Source: M3007 sp964550795 | GTDB lineage: Bacteria; Bacteroidota; Bacteroidia; Chitinophagales; Saprospiraceae | Length of the DNA: 64,000 nucleotides | Reading direction: 5' to 3' | Assembly: GCA_964550795.1 (NCBI GenBank) | Contig: CAZKBH010000002.1 | Span: 123,026 to 187,025, forward strand | Part shown: one piece after another, positions 52,479-62,221 of the stretch | How positions within the stretch are numbered: position 1 is the first letter of the stretch | How the letters are laid out: the number at the start of each line of letters is the position of its first letter | Notes under the pieces: model-generated | What the model was told of the DNA's origin: nothing | Seen by the model: only the letters and a program-made list of their open reading frames with translations | Database searches by the model: none | Translations under genes and position numbers: made by a program

Positions 52479-53063
52479 GTGTTTTTAGAACCACATTTCA
52501 AAGGCCAGCGCAGGGGCTGGATCGAAGTCGTTTGCGGCTGCATGTTTTCCGGCAAAACAGAAGAACTCATCCGACGATTGCGGCGCGCCAAAATCGCAGA
52601 GATGAAAGTAGAGGTGTTCAAACCCAGAATTGACACCCGCTACGACGAAACCTCCATCGTGTCGCACGATACCAGTTCGGTGTTGGCGCAGCCTGTGGGA
52701 CATTCCTCTAAACTGCTGGAAATCAGTGACGATACAACGGTAGTGGCGGTGGATGAAGCGCAGTTTTTTGATATGGAACTCCCCGCTGTTTGCCAGGAAT
52801 TGGCCTTGCGCGGGGTGCGTGTCATCGTGGCTGGCCTGGACATGGATTACCGTGGCGTACCTTTTGGTCCCATGCCCGCGCTTTTAGCAGTGGCCGAATA
52901 TGTGACCAAAGTCCACGCCATTTGTGTGCACTGCGGCAACCTCGCCACACATTCCTACCGGCTGGCCGAGGAAGACTCCGTCGTTTTGCTGGGTGAAAAA
53001 GGGCAGTATGAGCCGAGGTGTAGGTCTTGTTATCACATGGGGAATATTTTGAGACTTAAATAA
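52479..53063 (+). CDS. tdk: Thymidine kinase (type II)
   Basis: A 194-residue enzyme phosphorylating thymidine in nucleotide salvage. P-loop GCMFSGKTEEL (about residues 20-30), DEAQFF, the lasso-region GLDMDYRGVPFGPMP, and zinc cysteines CVHCG and CRSC are all present. Length fits the family. ATG at 52479 gives an intact N-terminus. Confidence 0.96.
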   Translation: MFLEPHFKGQRRGWIEVVCGCMFSGKTEELIRRLRRAKIAEMKVEVFKPRIDTRYDETSIVSHDTSSVLAQPVGHSSKLLEISDDTTVVAVDEAQFFDMELPAVCQELALRGVRVIVAGLDMDYRGVPFGPMPALLAVAEYVTKVHAICVHCGNLATHSYRLAEEDSVVLLGEKGQYEPRCRSCYHMGNILRLK

Positions 53064-53161
53064 ATGTGGACAATGGGGTTAATGTGGACAATGTGATGAA
53101 TGTGGACAATAGGGTTAATGTGGACAATGGGGTGAATGTGGACAATGTGGTTAATGTGATG
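53063..53161. repeat. 11-unit 9-bp tandem repeat before T9SS repeat protein
   Basis: Eleven exactly phased 9-bp units (aatgtggac alternating with aatggggtt, aatgtgatg and similar) fill the spacer between tdk and the next gene, ending 32 bp before its start. Confidence 0.88.
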
Positions 53162-53193
53162 AAACTCAATTCTTCTAATAAATTCTATACTAC

Positions 53194-54771
53194 ATGAAAT
53201 CAATCATTTTCTTTTTCGCTGGCAGCTTTTGCGCCCTTTCCTCGCTTTTTGCTCAAGCACCCGCTATCGAATGGCAGAAAACCATCGGTGGCAGTGATTA
53301 TGATGCACTTTTATCTCTCCAACAGACGAATGATGGTGGCTACATATTGGGAGGAAGTTCCGATTCCAATGTTTCAGGAGACAAAACAGAGAACAGTTAT
53401 GGCAATTATGATTACTGGGTAGTGAAACTGGATATTACTGGCAATATCCAATGGCAGAAAACTATCGGGGGAAATGACGTCGACTATCTCCATTATATCC
53501 AACAAACCACTGACGGTGGCTATATCCTTGGTGGATGGTCTAAGTCGAATATTTCTGGCGATAAAACTGAAAATAGTTTGGGATCTTATGATTTATGGGT
53601 GGTGAAGCTGAATGCTACAGGTGACATCCAATGGCAAAACACTATAGGCGGTAATAAAGAAGAGCGTCTTATGGCTCTTCGACAAACCACAGACGGGGGG
53701 TATATATTGGGAGGGAATTCTAATTCCAATATTTCAGGTGATAAAACCGAAGACAGCAAAGGATTTAACGATTATTGGGTGGTGAAATTAGATGCCGCAG
53801 GTGACATTCAATGGCAAAATACCATCGGCGGAGATCGTACTGATGCACTCGTTGCTTTGCAGCAGACTTTTGATGGAGGCTTTATTTTAGGAGGATATTC
53901 ATACTCGGATATTTCTGGCGATAAAACTGAAAACGGTTTTGGGTACAATGATTATTGGGTGGTTAAATTGGATGCAGGTGGAGCAATAGAATGGGAGAAA
54001 ACCATCGGCGGCAGTGGACACGAATTTCTTTGGGATCTAAAACAGACTGCCGATGGGGGGTATATTCTTTGTGGTAATTCAACTTCTAATATTTCAGGAG
54101 ACAAAACTGAAAACTGTAAAGGTGAAGAGGACTATTGGGTGGTGAAATTGAATGTCAATGGGGTTATTCAATGGCAAAAAACAATTGGCGGCAACGCTGC
54201 GGAAGTACCCATTTCTCTTCAACAAACTACAGACGGTGGTTATATCCTTGGCGGATATTCATGGTCGAATATTTCGGGCGATAAAACAGATAATGCTGTA
54301 GGAGAAGACGATATTTGGGTGCTAAAATTGAATGCAACGGGTGCCATCCAATGGCAGAAAACCATTGGTGGCAACGACAGCGACAGAATAGCATCTCTCC
54401 AAGAAACTGCTGATGGAGGCTATGTCCTCGGAGGGTTTTCCGATTCCAATATTTCAGGCGACAAAACAGAAGACAGTTATGGCAACTATGACTTCTGGGT
54501 CATAAAACTCGCCCCCGAAACCGTGCCAACTGGAGAAGCACCGAACACCCCAGCAAAACTAACCATATACCCCAACCCCGCCACCGATGTAGTCTTCATT
54601 CAAACGGACAGGGAAACAACTTTGTGTCTGCACAATGCCATCGGGCAACCGCTTTTAACCAAAATCCTAAGCGATACCGGAGAAATAGACCTCACCTCTT
54701 TTCCAAACGGCCTCTATTTTCTGGTGGAAGTGGAGACAGGCATTGTGTATAAAATCGGAATAAATAAGTAG
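53194..54771 (+). CDS. Secreted seven-repeat protein with T9SS sorting domain
   Basis: A 525-residue exported protein. Seven 60-residue repeats (about 20-440) each carry WQKTIGG, then TxDGGYILGG, NISGDKTE and YWVVKL, suggesting a beta-propeller. The C-terminal 80 residues are a T9SS type A domain (LTIYPNPATDVVFIQ to the end). It should be surface-exposed or released. No catalytic motif; binding role inferred. Confidence 0.88.
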   Translation: MKSIIFFFAGSFCALSSLFAQAPAIEWQKTIGGSDYDALLSLQQTNDGGYILGGSSDSNVSGDKTENSYGNYDYWVVKLDITGNIQWQKTIGGNDVDYLHYIQQTTDGGYILGGWSKSNISGDKTENSLGSYDLWVVKLNATGDIQWQNTIGGNKEERLMALRQTTDGGYILGGNSNSNISGDKTEDSKGFNDYWVVKLDAAGDIQWQNTIGGDRTDALVALQQTFDGGFILGGYSYSDISGDKTENGFGYNDYWVVKLDAGGAIEWEKTIGGSGHEFLWDLKQTADGGYILCGNSTSNISGDKTENCKGEEDYWVVKLNVNGVIQWQKTIGGNAAEVPISLQQTTDGGYILGGYSWSNISGDKTDNAVGEDDIWVLKLNATGAIQWQKTIGGNDSDRIASLQETADGGYVLGGFSDSNISGDKTEDSYGNYDFWVIKLAPETVPTGEAPNTPAKLTIYPNPATDVVFIQTDRETTLCLHNAIGQPLLTKILSDTGEIDLTSFPNGLYFLVEVETGIVYKIGINK

Positions 54772-54821
54772 GCGCAAAGGATCGGTCTATTATCTACCCG
54801 CCAATTTGCTCCCCGACTTTT

Positions 54822-54829
54822 TACCTTTG
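54822..54829 (+). promoter_or_regulatory. Candidate -7 promoter box (TACCTTTG) of lysA
   Basis: TACCTTTG ends four bases before the lysA ATG. If it is the true promoter, the mRNA would be near-leaderless. The -33 box is unclear. Confidence 0.4.
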
Positions 54830-54833
54830 CCCC

Positions 54834-56066
54834 ATGCAACTCATCAACGACAAATACCAATTCCCCGGCGGCATTGACCCGCTCGAACTGTGCAACCAAT
54901 TCGGAACCCCACTCTATGTCTACGATGCCGACATTATTGAGCGCCAATACAGGCGCATCACGGCTGCTTATACATACCCTAATTTTCGCGTCCACTATGC
55001 TTGTAAGGCCCTGAGCAACCTCTCGGTTTTGCGTTTGCTGCGTTCCTTTGGCTCGGCGCTCGACTGTGTTTCCATCGGGGAGGTCCGATTGGGGATTCTG
55101 GCGGGTTATCCGCCGCAGGATATTTTGTACACGCCCAATTTTGCCAGCGTGCAGGAATACGAGGAAGCCGTGGCGCTCGGGGTGAAAATCAATATTGATG
55201 CCATTCCGATGCTCGAAAACTGGGGACTGCACCATCCAGACGTGCCTTTTTGCATCCGAATCAATCCGCATTTAATGGCGGGCGGCAACGAAAAAATCAG
55301 CGTCGGGCACATTGATTCCAAGTTTGGGATCAGCATTCACCAGTTGCCACACGTGATGCGAATCGTTGAGAATCAGAAACTTATGGTGGAAGGACTGCAC
55401 ATGCACACCGGTTCCGATATTCTGGACGTAGATGTGTTTTTGCGCGGGGCAGAGATCTTGTTCGAGGCCGCCCGGAAATTCCCCGATCTGAAATACATTG
55501 ACCTCGGCAGCGGTTTTAAGGTTCCGTACAAACCCGATGATATTGAAACCGACGTGGAAGAAGTGGGCGAAAAACTGAGCCAGCGTTTTGCCGAATTTTG
55601 CAAGGAATATGGCCGCGAACTGACGCTCATGATCGAGCCAGGAAAATTTCTGGTGAGCGAGGCGGGCTACTTTTTCGCCAAATGTACCCTGGTAAAACAA
55701 ACCACTTCGACGGCTTTTGTGGGCCTCGACACAGGTTTCAACCATCTGATTCGGCCCATGTTTTACGGGTCGTACCACAAAATCGTGAACGTGACGGAGC
55801 CGACCTTTAAACCCCGCATCTACAATGTGGTGGGCAATATCTGCGAAACCGACACTTTCGCCGCCGATCGCCGCATTGCCGAGGTGGTGGAAGGGGATGT
55901 TTTGTGTTTTTACAATGCCGGAGCATACGGCTACGCGATGGCCTCCAATTTTAATTCAAGACTCAGACCAGCGGAGGTCATGATTTACAAAGGCAAAGCC
56001 CACCTGATTCGTCAACGGGACACCTTTGAAGATTTGGTGCGTGGGCAGGTTGATGTAATGTTGTAA
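54834..56066 (+). CDS. lysA: Diaminopimelate decarboxylase
   Basis: A 410-residue PLP enzyme making L-lysine from meso-diaminopimelate. The PLP Lys58 lies in VHYACKAL; HTGSDI, the glycine-rich GSGFKVPY, EPGKFLVSEAGYF, catalytic Cys in NICETDTFA and YGYAMASNFN are in order. It is followed by a histidine phosphatase gene with 46 bp between. Confidence 0.97.
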   Translation: MQLINDKYQFPGGIDPLELCNQFGTPLYVYDADIIERQYRRITAAYTYPNFRVHYACKALSNLSVLRLLRSFGSALDCVSIGEVRLGILAGYPPQDILYTPNFASVQEYEEAVALGVKINIDAIPMLENWGLHHPDVPFCIRINPHLMAGGNEKISVGHIDSKFGISIHQLPHVMRIVENQKLMVEGLHMHTGSDILDVDVFLRGAEILFEAARKFPDLKYIDLGSGFKVPYKPDDIETDVEEVGEKLSQRFAEFCKEYGRELTLMIEPGKFLVSEAGYFFAKCTLVKQTTSTAFVGLDTGFNHLIRPMFYGSYHKIVNVTEPTFKPRIYNVVGNICETDTFAADRRIAEVVEGDVLCFYNAGAYGYAMASNFNSRLRPAEVMIYKGKAHLIRQRDTFEDLVRGQVDVML

Positions 56067-56112
56067 AGGTGCATTCGTGCAAAGAGAATCCAATACCGAA
56101 CCCAGCTCTACT

Positions 56113-56715
56113 ATGTCAACTCGATTTTTGCTTTTTATTGCAACTTTGCTCGCCTTTTCAATCGGCTGCCAAAACAAAAAAGTGGATACCATACGCTACC
56201 TCCAGGCCATCAAAAACGGCCAACTGATCTTTGCCGACGGAACAACTCAAGCCATCCCGCATTGGGATGAACCAGCTTGGACGCACCTGTTTTGCGTTCG
56301 CCATGCCGAAAAAGCCAAAGATGATCCCAAAGACCCCATCCTGACCGCTGAAGGCGCGGCTCGGGCAGAACGTTTGGGCCGCATTATGGCTGAATCCGGC
56401 CTCGATTCCGTGTACGCAACGCCTTACCGCCGCAACCAATTGACCGCCGAACCAACCCAGCGCAGGGCAAATACCCCGCCCATTGTCTCCTATGAGCCAG
56501 AAACACAGGCCAAGTGGATATTCGAACTGCTGGAAAACAGCGCCGGAAAAAAAATGCTCATTGTAGGCCACCAAAACACTGTGCCGCAACTGCTCAACCA
56601 ATTAAATGGGGAGGGCTTTGACTACGAAAACATCGCCGATCAAGATTATGGCCGGTTTTTTGTCGTCGCAACCAAAGGAATCGGTGAAACGGAAATCATT
56701 GAAACAAGATACTAA
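56113..56715 (+). CDS. Histidine phosphatase family lipoprotein
   Basis: About 200 residues. Lipobox AFSIGC follows ATG at 56113; an earlier GTG at 56077 adds a non-signal leader. The RHG-type motif is CVRHAEKAK, with the second catalytic His in IVGHQNTVPQLL. It is a periplasmic phosphatase of unknown substrate, transcribed in the same direction as lysA. Confidence 0.88.
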   Translation: MSTRFLLFIATLLAFSIGCQNKKVDTIRYLQAIKNGQLIFADGTTQAIPHWDEPAWTHLFCVRHAEKAKDDPKDPILTAEGAARAERLGRIMAESGLDSVYATPYRRNQLTAEPTQRRANTPPIVSYEPETQAKWIFELLENSAGKKMLIVGHQNTVPQLLNQLNGEGFDYENIADQDYGRFFVVATKGIGETEIIETRY

Positions 56716-56718
56716 TTG

Positions 56719-56790
56719 GAGTTATGAGTTATGAGTTATGAGGTGGGGAACGCTCGCCTGGCATAACTTATAACTCATAACTTATAACTC
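56719..56790. repeat. Inverted heptamer tandem repeats
   Basis: Three units of gagttat (56719-56739) face four units of ataactt/ataactc (56763-56790), so the arms pair as a long hairpin in the 82-bp spacer before kbl. It may end the upstream transcript. Confidence 0.8.
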
Positions 56791-56797
56791 AATTCTC

Positions 56798-57991
56798 ATG
56801 TTTAAGAACGTACAAAGCGCCCTTCAGGCTGAAATTCAAGGCATCCGCGATGCAGGGCTTTACAAACAGGAGCGCGTCATCACCACACCACAAGGCCCCG
56901 TCATTGACACGACGGCACAGCATGATCTGCTCAATTTCTGCGCCAACAACTACCTCGGACTCAGCAGTCACCCGGAAGTGATCGAAGCCGCCATTGAGGC
57001 CATTCGTACCCATGGATATGGACTTTCGAGTGTGCGTTTTATCTGTGGCACACAGGATATTCACAAGGAATTGGAGCAGAAAATCGCGGAATTCCTCGGC
57101 ATGGAAGACACCATTTTGTACGCCGCAGCTTTTGATGCCAACGGTGGATTGTTCGAGCCGTTGCTCAATGAGGAAGATGCCATTATCAGCGACGAACTCA
57201 ACCACGCCAGCATCATTGACGGGATTCGTTTGTGCAAGGCAAAACGCCTTCGTTACAAACATAACGATATGAATTCGTTGGAAGAATGCCTCAAAGAAGC
57301 AGCAGGTTGCCGCCGAAAACTCATCTTTACGGATGGAGCTTTTTCGATGGATGGCACCATTGCCCAACTGGACAAAATTTGTGACCTCGCTGATCAATAC
57401 GATGCTATGGTGGGGATTGACGAGTGCCACGCGTCAGGATTTTTAGGCAAAACCGGTCGCGGAACCCACGAACATTGCGGCGTAATGGATCGCGTGGACA
57501 TCGTGACGGGCACGCTCGGAAAAGCACTCGGCGGCGCAAGTGGCGGTTTTACATCGGCTAAAAAAGAGATCGTAGAATTGTTGCGCCAACGTTCGCGTCC
57601 ATACTTGTTTTCCAATACCGTGGCTCCAAGCATTGTGGGCGCCAGTATTAAGGTGTTGGAACTGCTCAGCAGCAGCACGGCTTTGCGCGACAAACTTGAA
57701 CGCAACACCCAATATTTCCGCACAGCGATGACCGCGGCAGGATTTGACATCATCCCCGGCGAGCACCCCATCGTGCCCATCATGTTGTACGATGCGCCTT
57801 TGGCCCAACAGTTTGCCGCCAAATTGCTCGACGAAGGAATTTATGTAATTGGCTTCTTTTTTCCGGTGGTTCCGCAGGGAAAAGCCCGTATTCGGGTCCA
57901 ACTTTCTGCAGCACACGAGATGGAGCATTTGGAGCGGGCCATTGCAGCATTTACGAAGGTGGGCAAGGAATTGGGCGTTTTGAAGGGCTGA
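56798..57991 (+). CDS. kbl: Glycine C-acetyltransferase
   Basis: A 397-residue PLP enzyme of the alpha-oxoamine synthase family, cleaving 2-amino-3-ketobutyrate to glycine and acetyl-CoA. FCANNYLGLSSHPEV, SSVRFICGTQDIHKELE and the PLP Lys242 in GTLGKALGGASGG support Kbl rather than BioF. No tdh gene is adjacent. Confidence 0.93.
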   Translation: MFKNVQSALQAEIQGIRDAGLYKQERVITTPQGPVIDTTAQHDLLNFCANNYLGLSSHPEVIEAAIEAIRTHGYGLSSVRFICGTQDIHKELEQKIAEFLGMEDTILYAAAFDANGGLFEPLLNEEDAIISDELNHASIIDGIRLCKAKRLRYKHNDMNSLEECLKEAAGCRRKLIFTDGAFSMDGTIAQLDKICDLADQYDAMVGIDECHASGFLGKTGRGTHEHCGVMDRVDIVTGTLGKALGGASGGFTSAKKEIVELLRQRSRPYLFSNTVAPSIVGASIKVLELLSSSTALRDKLERNTQYFRTAMTAAGFDIIPGEHPIVPIMLYDAPLAQQFAAKLLDEGIYVIGFFFPVVPQGKARIRVQLSAAHEMEHLERAIAAFTKVGKELGVLKG

Positions 57992-58070
57992 GTTCGGGTT
58001 GGTCGAAAGCTCGGGCGGGGTTTCTAGCCTTTTTTCCTACATTTCGGCAGTATTTTTCGTGTCTTAAGCT

Positions 58071-58856
58071 GTGAACATGTCTATGTCGCAAACAACGCCG
58101 CAATTCCCGAGTCCCCAATTCCCTCAGCCGCTCAAGTGTATCATTGTGGAAGATGAACCCTTGGCGGCAGAGATTTTGGCTGAGTACGTGAACCAAACCC
58201 CGTTTTTGGAACTCACGCACATTTGTTACGATGCCATCAAGGCCCTGGATGTGGTGCGCCAAAACCCGGTGGATGTGATGTTTCTCGACATCAATTTGCC
58301 CAAATTGAACGGTTTGGAGTTTTTGAACGCGCTTTTGCACCAGCCACGTGTGATCATTACCTCGGCGTATCACCAATACGCGGTGGAGGGCTTTGAACTT
58401 CAGGTGACGGACTATTTGTTGAAACCCATTGAGTTTGGCCGTTACACCAAAGCGGTGAACAAGCTCCTAAAACCGCAGCGCCATGCAGACAGTGTGGTGC
58501 CAAAACCTGCCGAGCATTTGGTGCGGCCGTACTATTTTTTTACGGTCAGCAAACGTTCCGTCAAAATTTATCTCGACGAAATTCTCTTCGTGGAAAGTCT
58601 GAAAGATTCCGTTTCAATCGTGACCAAAGCCAGGGCGTATAACACCCACTACCAATTGGGTGAATTGGAGGATCTCATGCGATCGGACAATTTTTTGCGC
58701 ATTCACCGCTCATTCATGGTTGCAATAGATAAGATTGAATCATTTTCAGCCTCCGAAGTGGAAATAGCGGGACGAACCTTGCCCATTGGTCGGAGCCATA
58801 AGTTGTACGTGATGGAAAAGTTGGGGAAAGGGAGTGGCGGAAGTAAGGTGCAATAG
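58071..58856 (+). CDS. LytTR-family response regulator
   Basis: A 261-residue regulator. The receiver is IIVEDEPLAAEIL with phosphoacceptor Asp73 in VMFLDINLPKLNG. The LytTR DNA-binding domain occupies about 155-250 (YFFTVSKRSVKIYLDEI, LRIHRSFMVAIDKI). It ends 30 bp before its partner kinase. Confidence 0.94.
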   Translation: MNMSMSQTTPQFPSPQFPQPLKCIIVEDEPLAAEILAEYVNQTPFLELTHICYDAIKALDVVRQNPVDVMFLDINLPKLNGLEFLNALLHQPRVIITSAYHQYAVEGFELQVTDYLLKPIEFGRYTKAVNKLLKPQRHADSVVPKPAEHLVRPYYFFTVSKRSVKIYLDEILFVESLKDSVSIVTKARAYNTHYQLGELEDLMRSDNFLRIHRSFMVAIDKIESFSASEVEIAGRTLPIGRSHKLYVMEKLGKGSGGSKVQ

Positions 58857-58873
58857 TTGCACCAAATATGCGC

Positions 58874-58881
58874 TAACTTTG
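58874..58881 (+). promoter_or_regulatory. TAACTTTG motif before the TPR kinase
   Basis: Matches TAnnTTTG but lies only 5 bp before the kinase ATG and inside a coupled pair, so it may be chance or an internal promoter. Confidence 0.3.
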
Positions 58882-58886
58882 CGCTT

Positions 58887-60797
58887 ATGCAAGGTATTTC
58901 CACCCAAACAAAATCTACTGCGCCTGACGACGCCACATTGCTGCGTCGTTTGAGCGATAACCTTGCGCGCTGGGCTTTTACGGATTTTGAACAGGCCAAA
59001 TACGCATTGGCCGAGTTGGGTGGCTTGCTTACGCCGCGCAGTCCTTTCGATGTGCGGCTTTCTTATCACCGCAGTGCGGCTTTTTTAGAAAACCAATGGT
59101 ATCGCTACGAGCAATCGCTGCTGCATGCCCGCCTGGCGGTGAGCATCCTCGAAAGTCTTGCGGATGGTTGGGCGCTGGCCGAAACCTGGGCCGATATTGC
59201 CGCCACACAGCTCAATCAACGGGATTGGACTTCCGCGGAGGAATCTCTGGAACGCGCCAAACGGCTCCTCGGGGAAGATGCTCCGCCCCGGCTTCGGGCG
59301 CATGTTACCTGTCGGGAGGGCTTTTTTTACCTGCTCATTGGCAATCCGCGCAAGGCGCTCGATTGTTTGATGGAGGCTCAAAAGGACTTTTTAGAATTTG
59401 AGGAAAATACCGCCACGCTTAAAGATTGGTACATCAAAACCTTGATTCTCAGTGGATTGGGAGAGCTGTATGAATATCTTGGTGAAGAGGACAAGAGTCA
59501 GGAGGCGTACCGATGTGTGTTGCCCATTGTGGAAAAATACAAACTGCGTCCGCGCCTGGCCTGGCACTACCTGAATGCTGGCCGCGCTGCTTTGGCCCGA
59601 AATGATGCCGAGCACGCGCAATTACATTTTGAAAAAGCACTCACCGAGGTAGGCTCGGGAGAAGCCGAGGCCAAAACACTAGCACTCAGCAACTTGGGTA
59701 TCCTGGCAACTTTGGCGGGCAATGCGCCTAAAGCGTTCAACTTGTTTGGCCAAGCTGCGGCTGATTATGATCCGCCCGCCAAACCTTCTGATTTTACCAA
59801 CCTGTCTAAAATCGAAAGCTGGAGCGCCGGGCTTTATTTGGAGTTAGAAAACGCCGCCGAAGCGGAACAACATTACCTGCGCGCCTGGGAAATTGGCCAA
59901 AATGGCAATGATCTATACCATCTCGCACAGGTGAGTCAAAAACTCGCCACGCTTTATGAAAATTCGGGCGACTTTGAACAGGCCTTTGAATGGCAACGCC
60001 GGGTGACCGAACTCAACCAAACCCATTTCAGCAAGCTGCGCGACAACGAACGTCAGGAAATAGAGGCGCGTCACCAGTTGGAACGCAGCCGTCAGGAAAG
60101 CCAAATGGCGCGACTCCGCGTGGCGGGACTTCAACTGCGTGCCCTGCGTGCCCAGATGAATCCGCATTTTATGTTCAACTCTTTGAATGCCATTCAAGGT
60201 TTGGTCACTTCCGGGCGCAATGCTGAAGCGGAATCATACCTCGCCAAATTTGCGAAAATGATGCGCCATACGTTGGAATATTCTGAGTTGGAAGAGGTTT
60301 CACTGGAACAGGAAATCGAATTTTTGGAGCGTTATCTGGACATTAACCGCAAATTGCGTTTCCGGGATCGCCTTAATTTTCAGATCATTTTGCCCAAAAA
60401 TGAAGAGTTGGAGGAGATTAATGTCCCCACGATGATTGTGCAGCCTTTTGTCGAAAACGCCATTGAGCACGGCCTTCGGCCCCGGCAGGAAGGCCGATTA
60501 ACCATTCGTTTCGAGGTGATGCCGGATGACGAATATCTGCTTCGTTGCACCATTGAAGACGATGGGGTAGGGTACAACAAAGGCCAGGAAAAGGCAGCTG
60601 CACAAGCAGGCGCGGGGTTTCAAAAACACCGTTCAAGAGGCATGGAAATCACGCACGAACGGTTGTTGTTGCTCCACCAAATCCAAAAACGCCCCGGAGA
60701 TAGCTTTATCCAGATTTATGATTTGGCCGACCTTACCAATGGGCAGCGTACGGGCACGCGAGTGGAAGTTTTGCTGCCTATTTTGAATGGGGAATAA
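58887..60797 (+). CDS. TPR-containing sensor histidine kinase (LytS-like)
   Basis: A 636-residue kinase. Residues about 20-385 are TPR repeats (YEYLGEEDKSQEAY, YLNAGRAALARNDAEHA). A short coiled linker follows, then a His_kinase domain with the phospho-His in AQMNPHFMFNSLNAIQG (about 427) and HATPase with QPFVENAIEHGLRP. ATG at 58887 is better than an in-frame TTG at 58857. No transmembrane segment, so it senses a cytosolic or protein signal through the TPRs and phosphorylates the LytTR regulator. Confidence 0.92.
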   Translation: MQGISTQTKSTAPDDATLLRRLSDNLARWAFTDFEQAKYALAELGGLLTPRSPFDVRLSYHRSAAFLENQWYRYEQSLLHARLAVSILESLADGWALAETWADIAATQLNQRDWTSAEESLERAKRLLGEDAPPRLRAHVTCREGFFYLLIGNPRKALDCLMEAQKDFLEFEENTATLKDWYIKTLILSGLGELYEYLGEEDKSQEAYRCVLPIVEKYKLRPRLAWHYLNAGRAALARNDAEHAQLHFEKALTEVGSGEAEAKTLALSNLGILATLAGNAPKAFNLFGQAAADYDPPAKPSDFTNLSKIESWSAGLYLELENAAEAEQHYLRAWEIGQNGNDLYHLAQVSQKLATLYENSGDFEQAFEWQRRVTELNQTHFSKLRDNERQEIEARHQLERSRQESQMARLRVAGLQLRALRAQMNPHFMFNSLNAIQGLVTSGRNAEAESYLAKFAKMMRHTLEYSELEEVSLEQEIEFLERYLDINRKLRFRDRLNFQIILPKNEELEEINVPTMIVQPFVENAIEHGLRPRQEGRLTIRFEVMPDDEYLLRCTIEDDGVGYNKGQEKAAAQAGAGFQKHRSRGMEITHERLLLLHQIQKRPGDSFIQIYDLADLTNGQRTGTRVEVLLPILNGE

Positions 60798-60803
60798 AAA
60801 CTG

Positions 60804-61943
60804 TTACCACCCAATCATCCTGAACAAGTCTGCCCGGATGCTGTCATTGGCCCCGGATGCGAGCAGAATTGAAATGGACAATCCGATGAGTGCAAAAAGC
60901 GCATCCCGGCCTACCAGCCAAAGTGCGCGACGACGATGTTGTCCCCCTTTTTTGTTGCGCGCAAGGCTGATTGCAATCTCTCGGCCGCCAATCACGCCCA
61001 AAAAGACCCAGGTTGTACTCATGGGCACCGTGCTGATAAACAGTTTGTAAATCAGCAGCAGCACATACGTGAAGTCAATCAAAGTGGCCGCCCGAACGTC
61101 TGAGATTCGGATTTTTTCACTGACAACATCTTGAATCCGATCTCCCCGGAGATAAAACAAAAGGGCCATACCCGCGAAAATCACCCCGGTAAAGATCACA
61201 AAGGTTCCAAAATCGAGCCTTCTCGGCAAAAAGACGGCAATATTGGCACCGTCTTGCATGAGCCACACCGCCCAGAGTAAACCACTAACGGTCCATTGTA
61301 CAAAAGTCCAGGAAAAGTGCGCTTTGCGTTGTCTGAAGAATTTTTTGATCAACCCGTAACCAAAATACCAGATGGCAAAAGAAAGCACGAAGGCTAATCC
61401 GTAACCCGAAACACTTTTCGTAACCATCGAAGTGACCCCGCTACTGCTGGCGCTGAACACACTTAGCAGCAAAAATGTGGTAGAAACAGGCATCCGCATC
61501 CGGGTCAGGATGAGCAAAACAAGTGGAGCAATGACCTGAAAAAAGGAAAATTCTTCTGGATGTGGATATTCTGTGTTCCCTGCGTCGTCGAGCAAACGCT
61601 GGTAAGTGACATCGCCGTTGAAAAAATACCAACTGAATGCCACGGTAACTACGAATATTCCACCCGTGAACAACCACAAAATCCACCATTTACGTTTACG
61701 ATTGCTCTCGATGAAGGTTCCCAAGGATTGAATGCTGTCGTTCGCGACTGCCGAATAGGCTGCCAACAAAAAACCAAGCCACATGGCTATGTTTCGGTCC
61801 TGATAAAAGGCGGCAGCAATGAGAAGCGCTGCGAGTATGATTCCCAGAAAGGTTCTCTCTTTGGTGATCGCAGCCAGAACGTCTAATTGGAAGAATCTGG
61901 GCTTTGCGCCCTGCATCACCTTACTTTTGGGTGGTTTTGACAT
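60804..61943 (-). CDS. PiT-like multi-pass membrane protein
   Basis: About 379 residues with roughly nine to ten membrane helices. AYSAVANDSIQSLGTFIESN and two P-V/M-S-T-T motifs (RMPVSTTFLLL, VPMSTTWVFLG) echo the duplicated GANDxANA and PVSTTH signatures of PiT phosphate transporters, but both are degenerate. ATG at 61943 is preferred over 61982. It is divergent from the canonical PiT gene, across a spacer with a Pho-box-like motif. It may be a divergent anion carrier or accessory protein; transport is unproven. Confidence 0.75.
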   Translation of the reverse strand: MSKPPKSKVMQGAKPRFFQLDVLAAITKERTFLGIILAALLIAAAFYQDRNIAMWLGFLLAAYSAVANDSIQSLGTFIESNRKRKWWILWLFTGGIFVVTVAFSWYFFNGDVTYQRLLDDAGNTEYPHPEEFSFFQVIAPLVLLILTRMRMPVSTTFLLLSVFSASSSGVTSMVTKSVSGYGLAFVLSFAIWYFGYGLIKKFFRQRKAHFSWTFVQWTVSGLLWAVWLMQDGANIAVFLPRRLDFGTFVIFTGVIFAGMALLFYLRGDRIQDVVSEKIRISDVRAATLIDFTYVLLLIYKLFISTVPMSTTWVFLGVIGGREIAISLARNKKGGQHRRRALWLVGRDALFALIGLSISILLASGANDSIRADLFRMIGW

Positions 61944-62160
61944 AAGTGTTTGACCAAATTTTGGTGGGTATCGCCACTTCAAAACCGGGCGTTTTTAACT
62001 GAAAATTTGACCACGCAAAATTACGCCCAACCCGCTAGGAGGAGATTTTAGCAGGTTAAGTTGCTGTTATGTTTTCGGAATTGAGCGTAAGCGAAAAGAC
62101 TGGAAGGGAGTAGAAAACACGTAAATGCGACGTTTTTTTCTTGAAAAGCCCGATTTGAAA

Positions 62161-62187
62161 CTTAAAACAAACTTAACCCTAACTTAA
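62161..62187 (+). promoter_or_regulatory. Candidate Pho box (three CTTAA at 11-bp spacing)
   Basis: CTTAA begins at 62161, 62172 and 62183, exactly 11 bp apart, the spacing of PhoB/PhoP-type direct repeats; the middle unit is CTTAACCC. It ends 34 bp before the -7 box of the phosphate transporter gene. Confidence 0.55.
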
Positions 62188-62221
62188 TATTGAAACTCAA
62201 TGCTCGACTGAAGCCTCGTTC

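Noticed and set aside
53063..53161. CRISPR-like array
   Set aside because: Units are contiguous 9-mers without spacers and no cas genes occur in the window.
58857..58886. TTG start at 58857 for the TPR kinase
   Set aside because: It directly abuts the previous stop and adds ten residues without conservation; ATG at 58887 is preferred.
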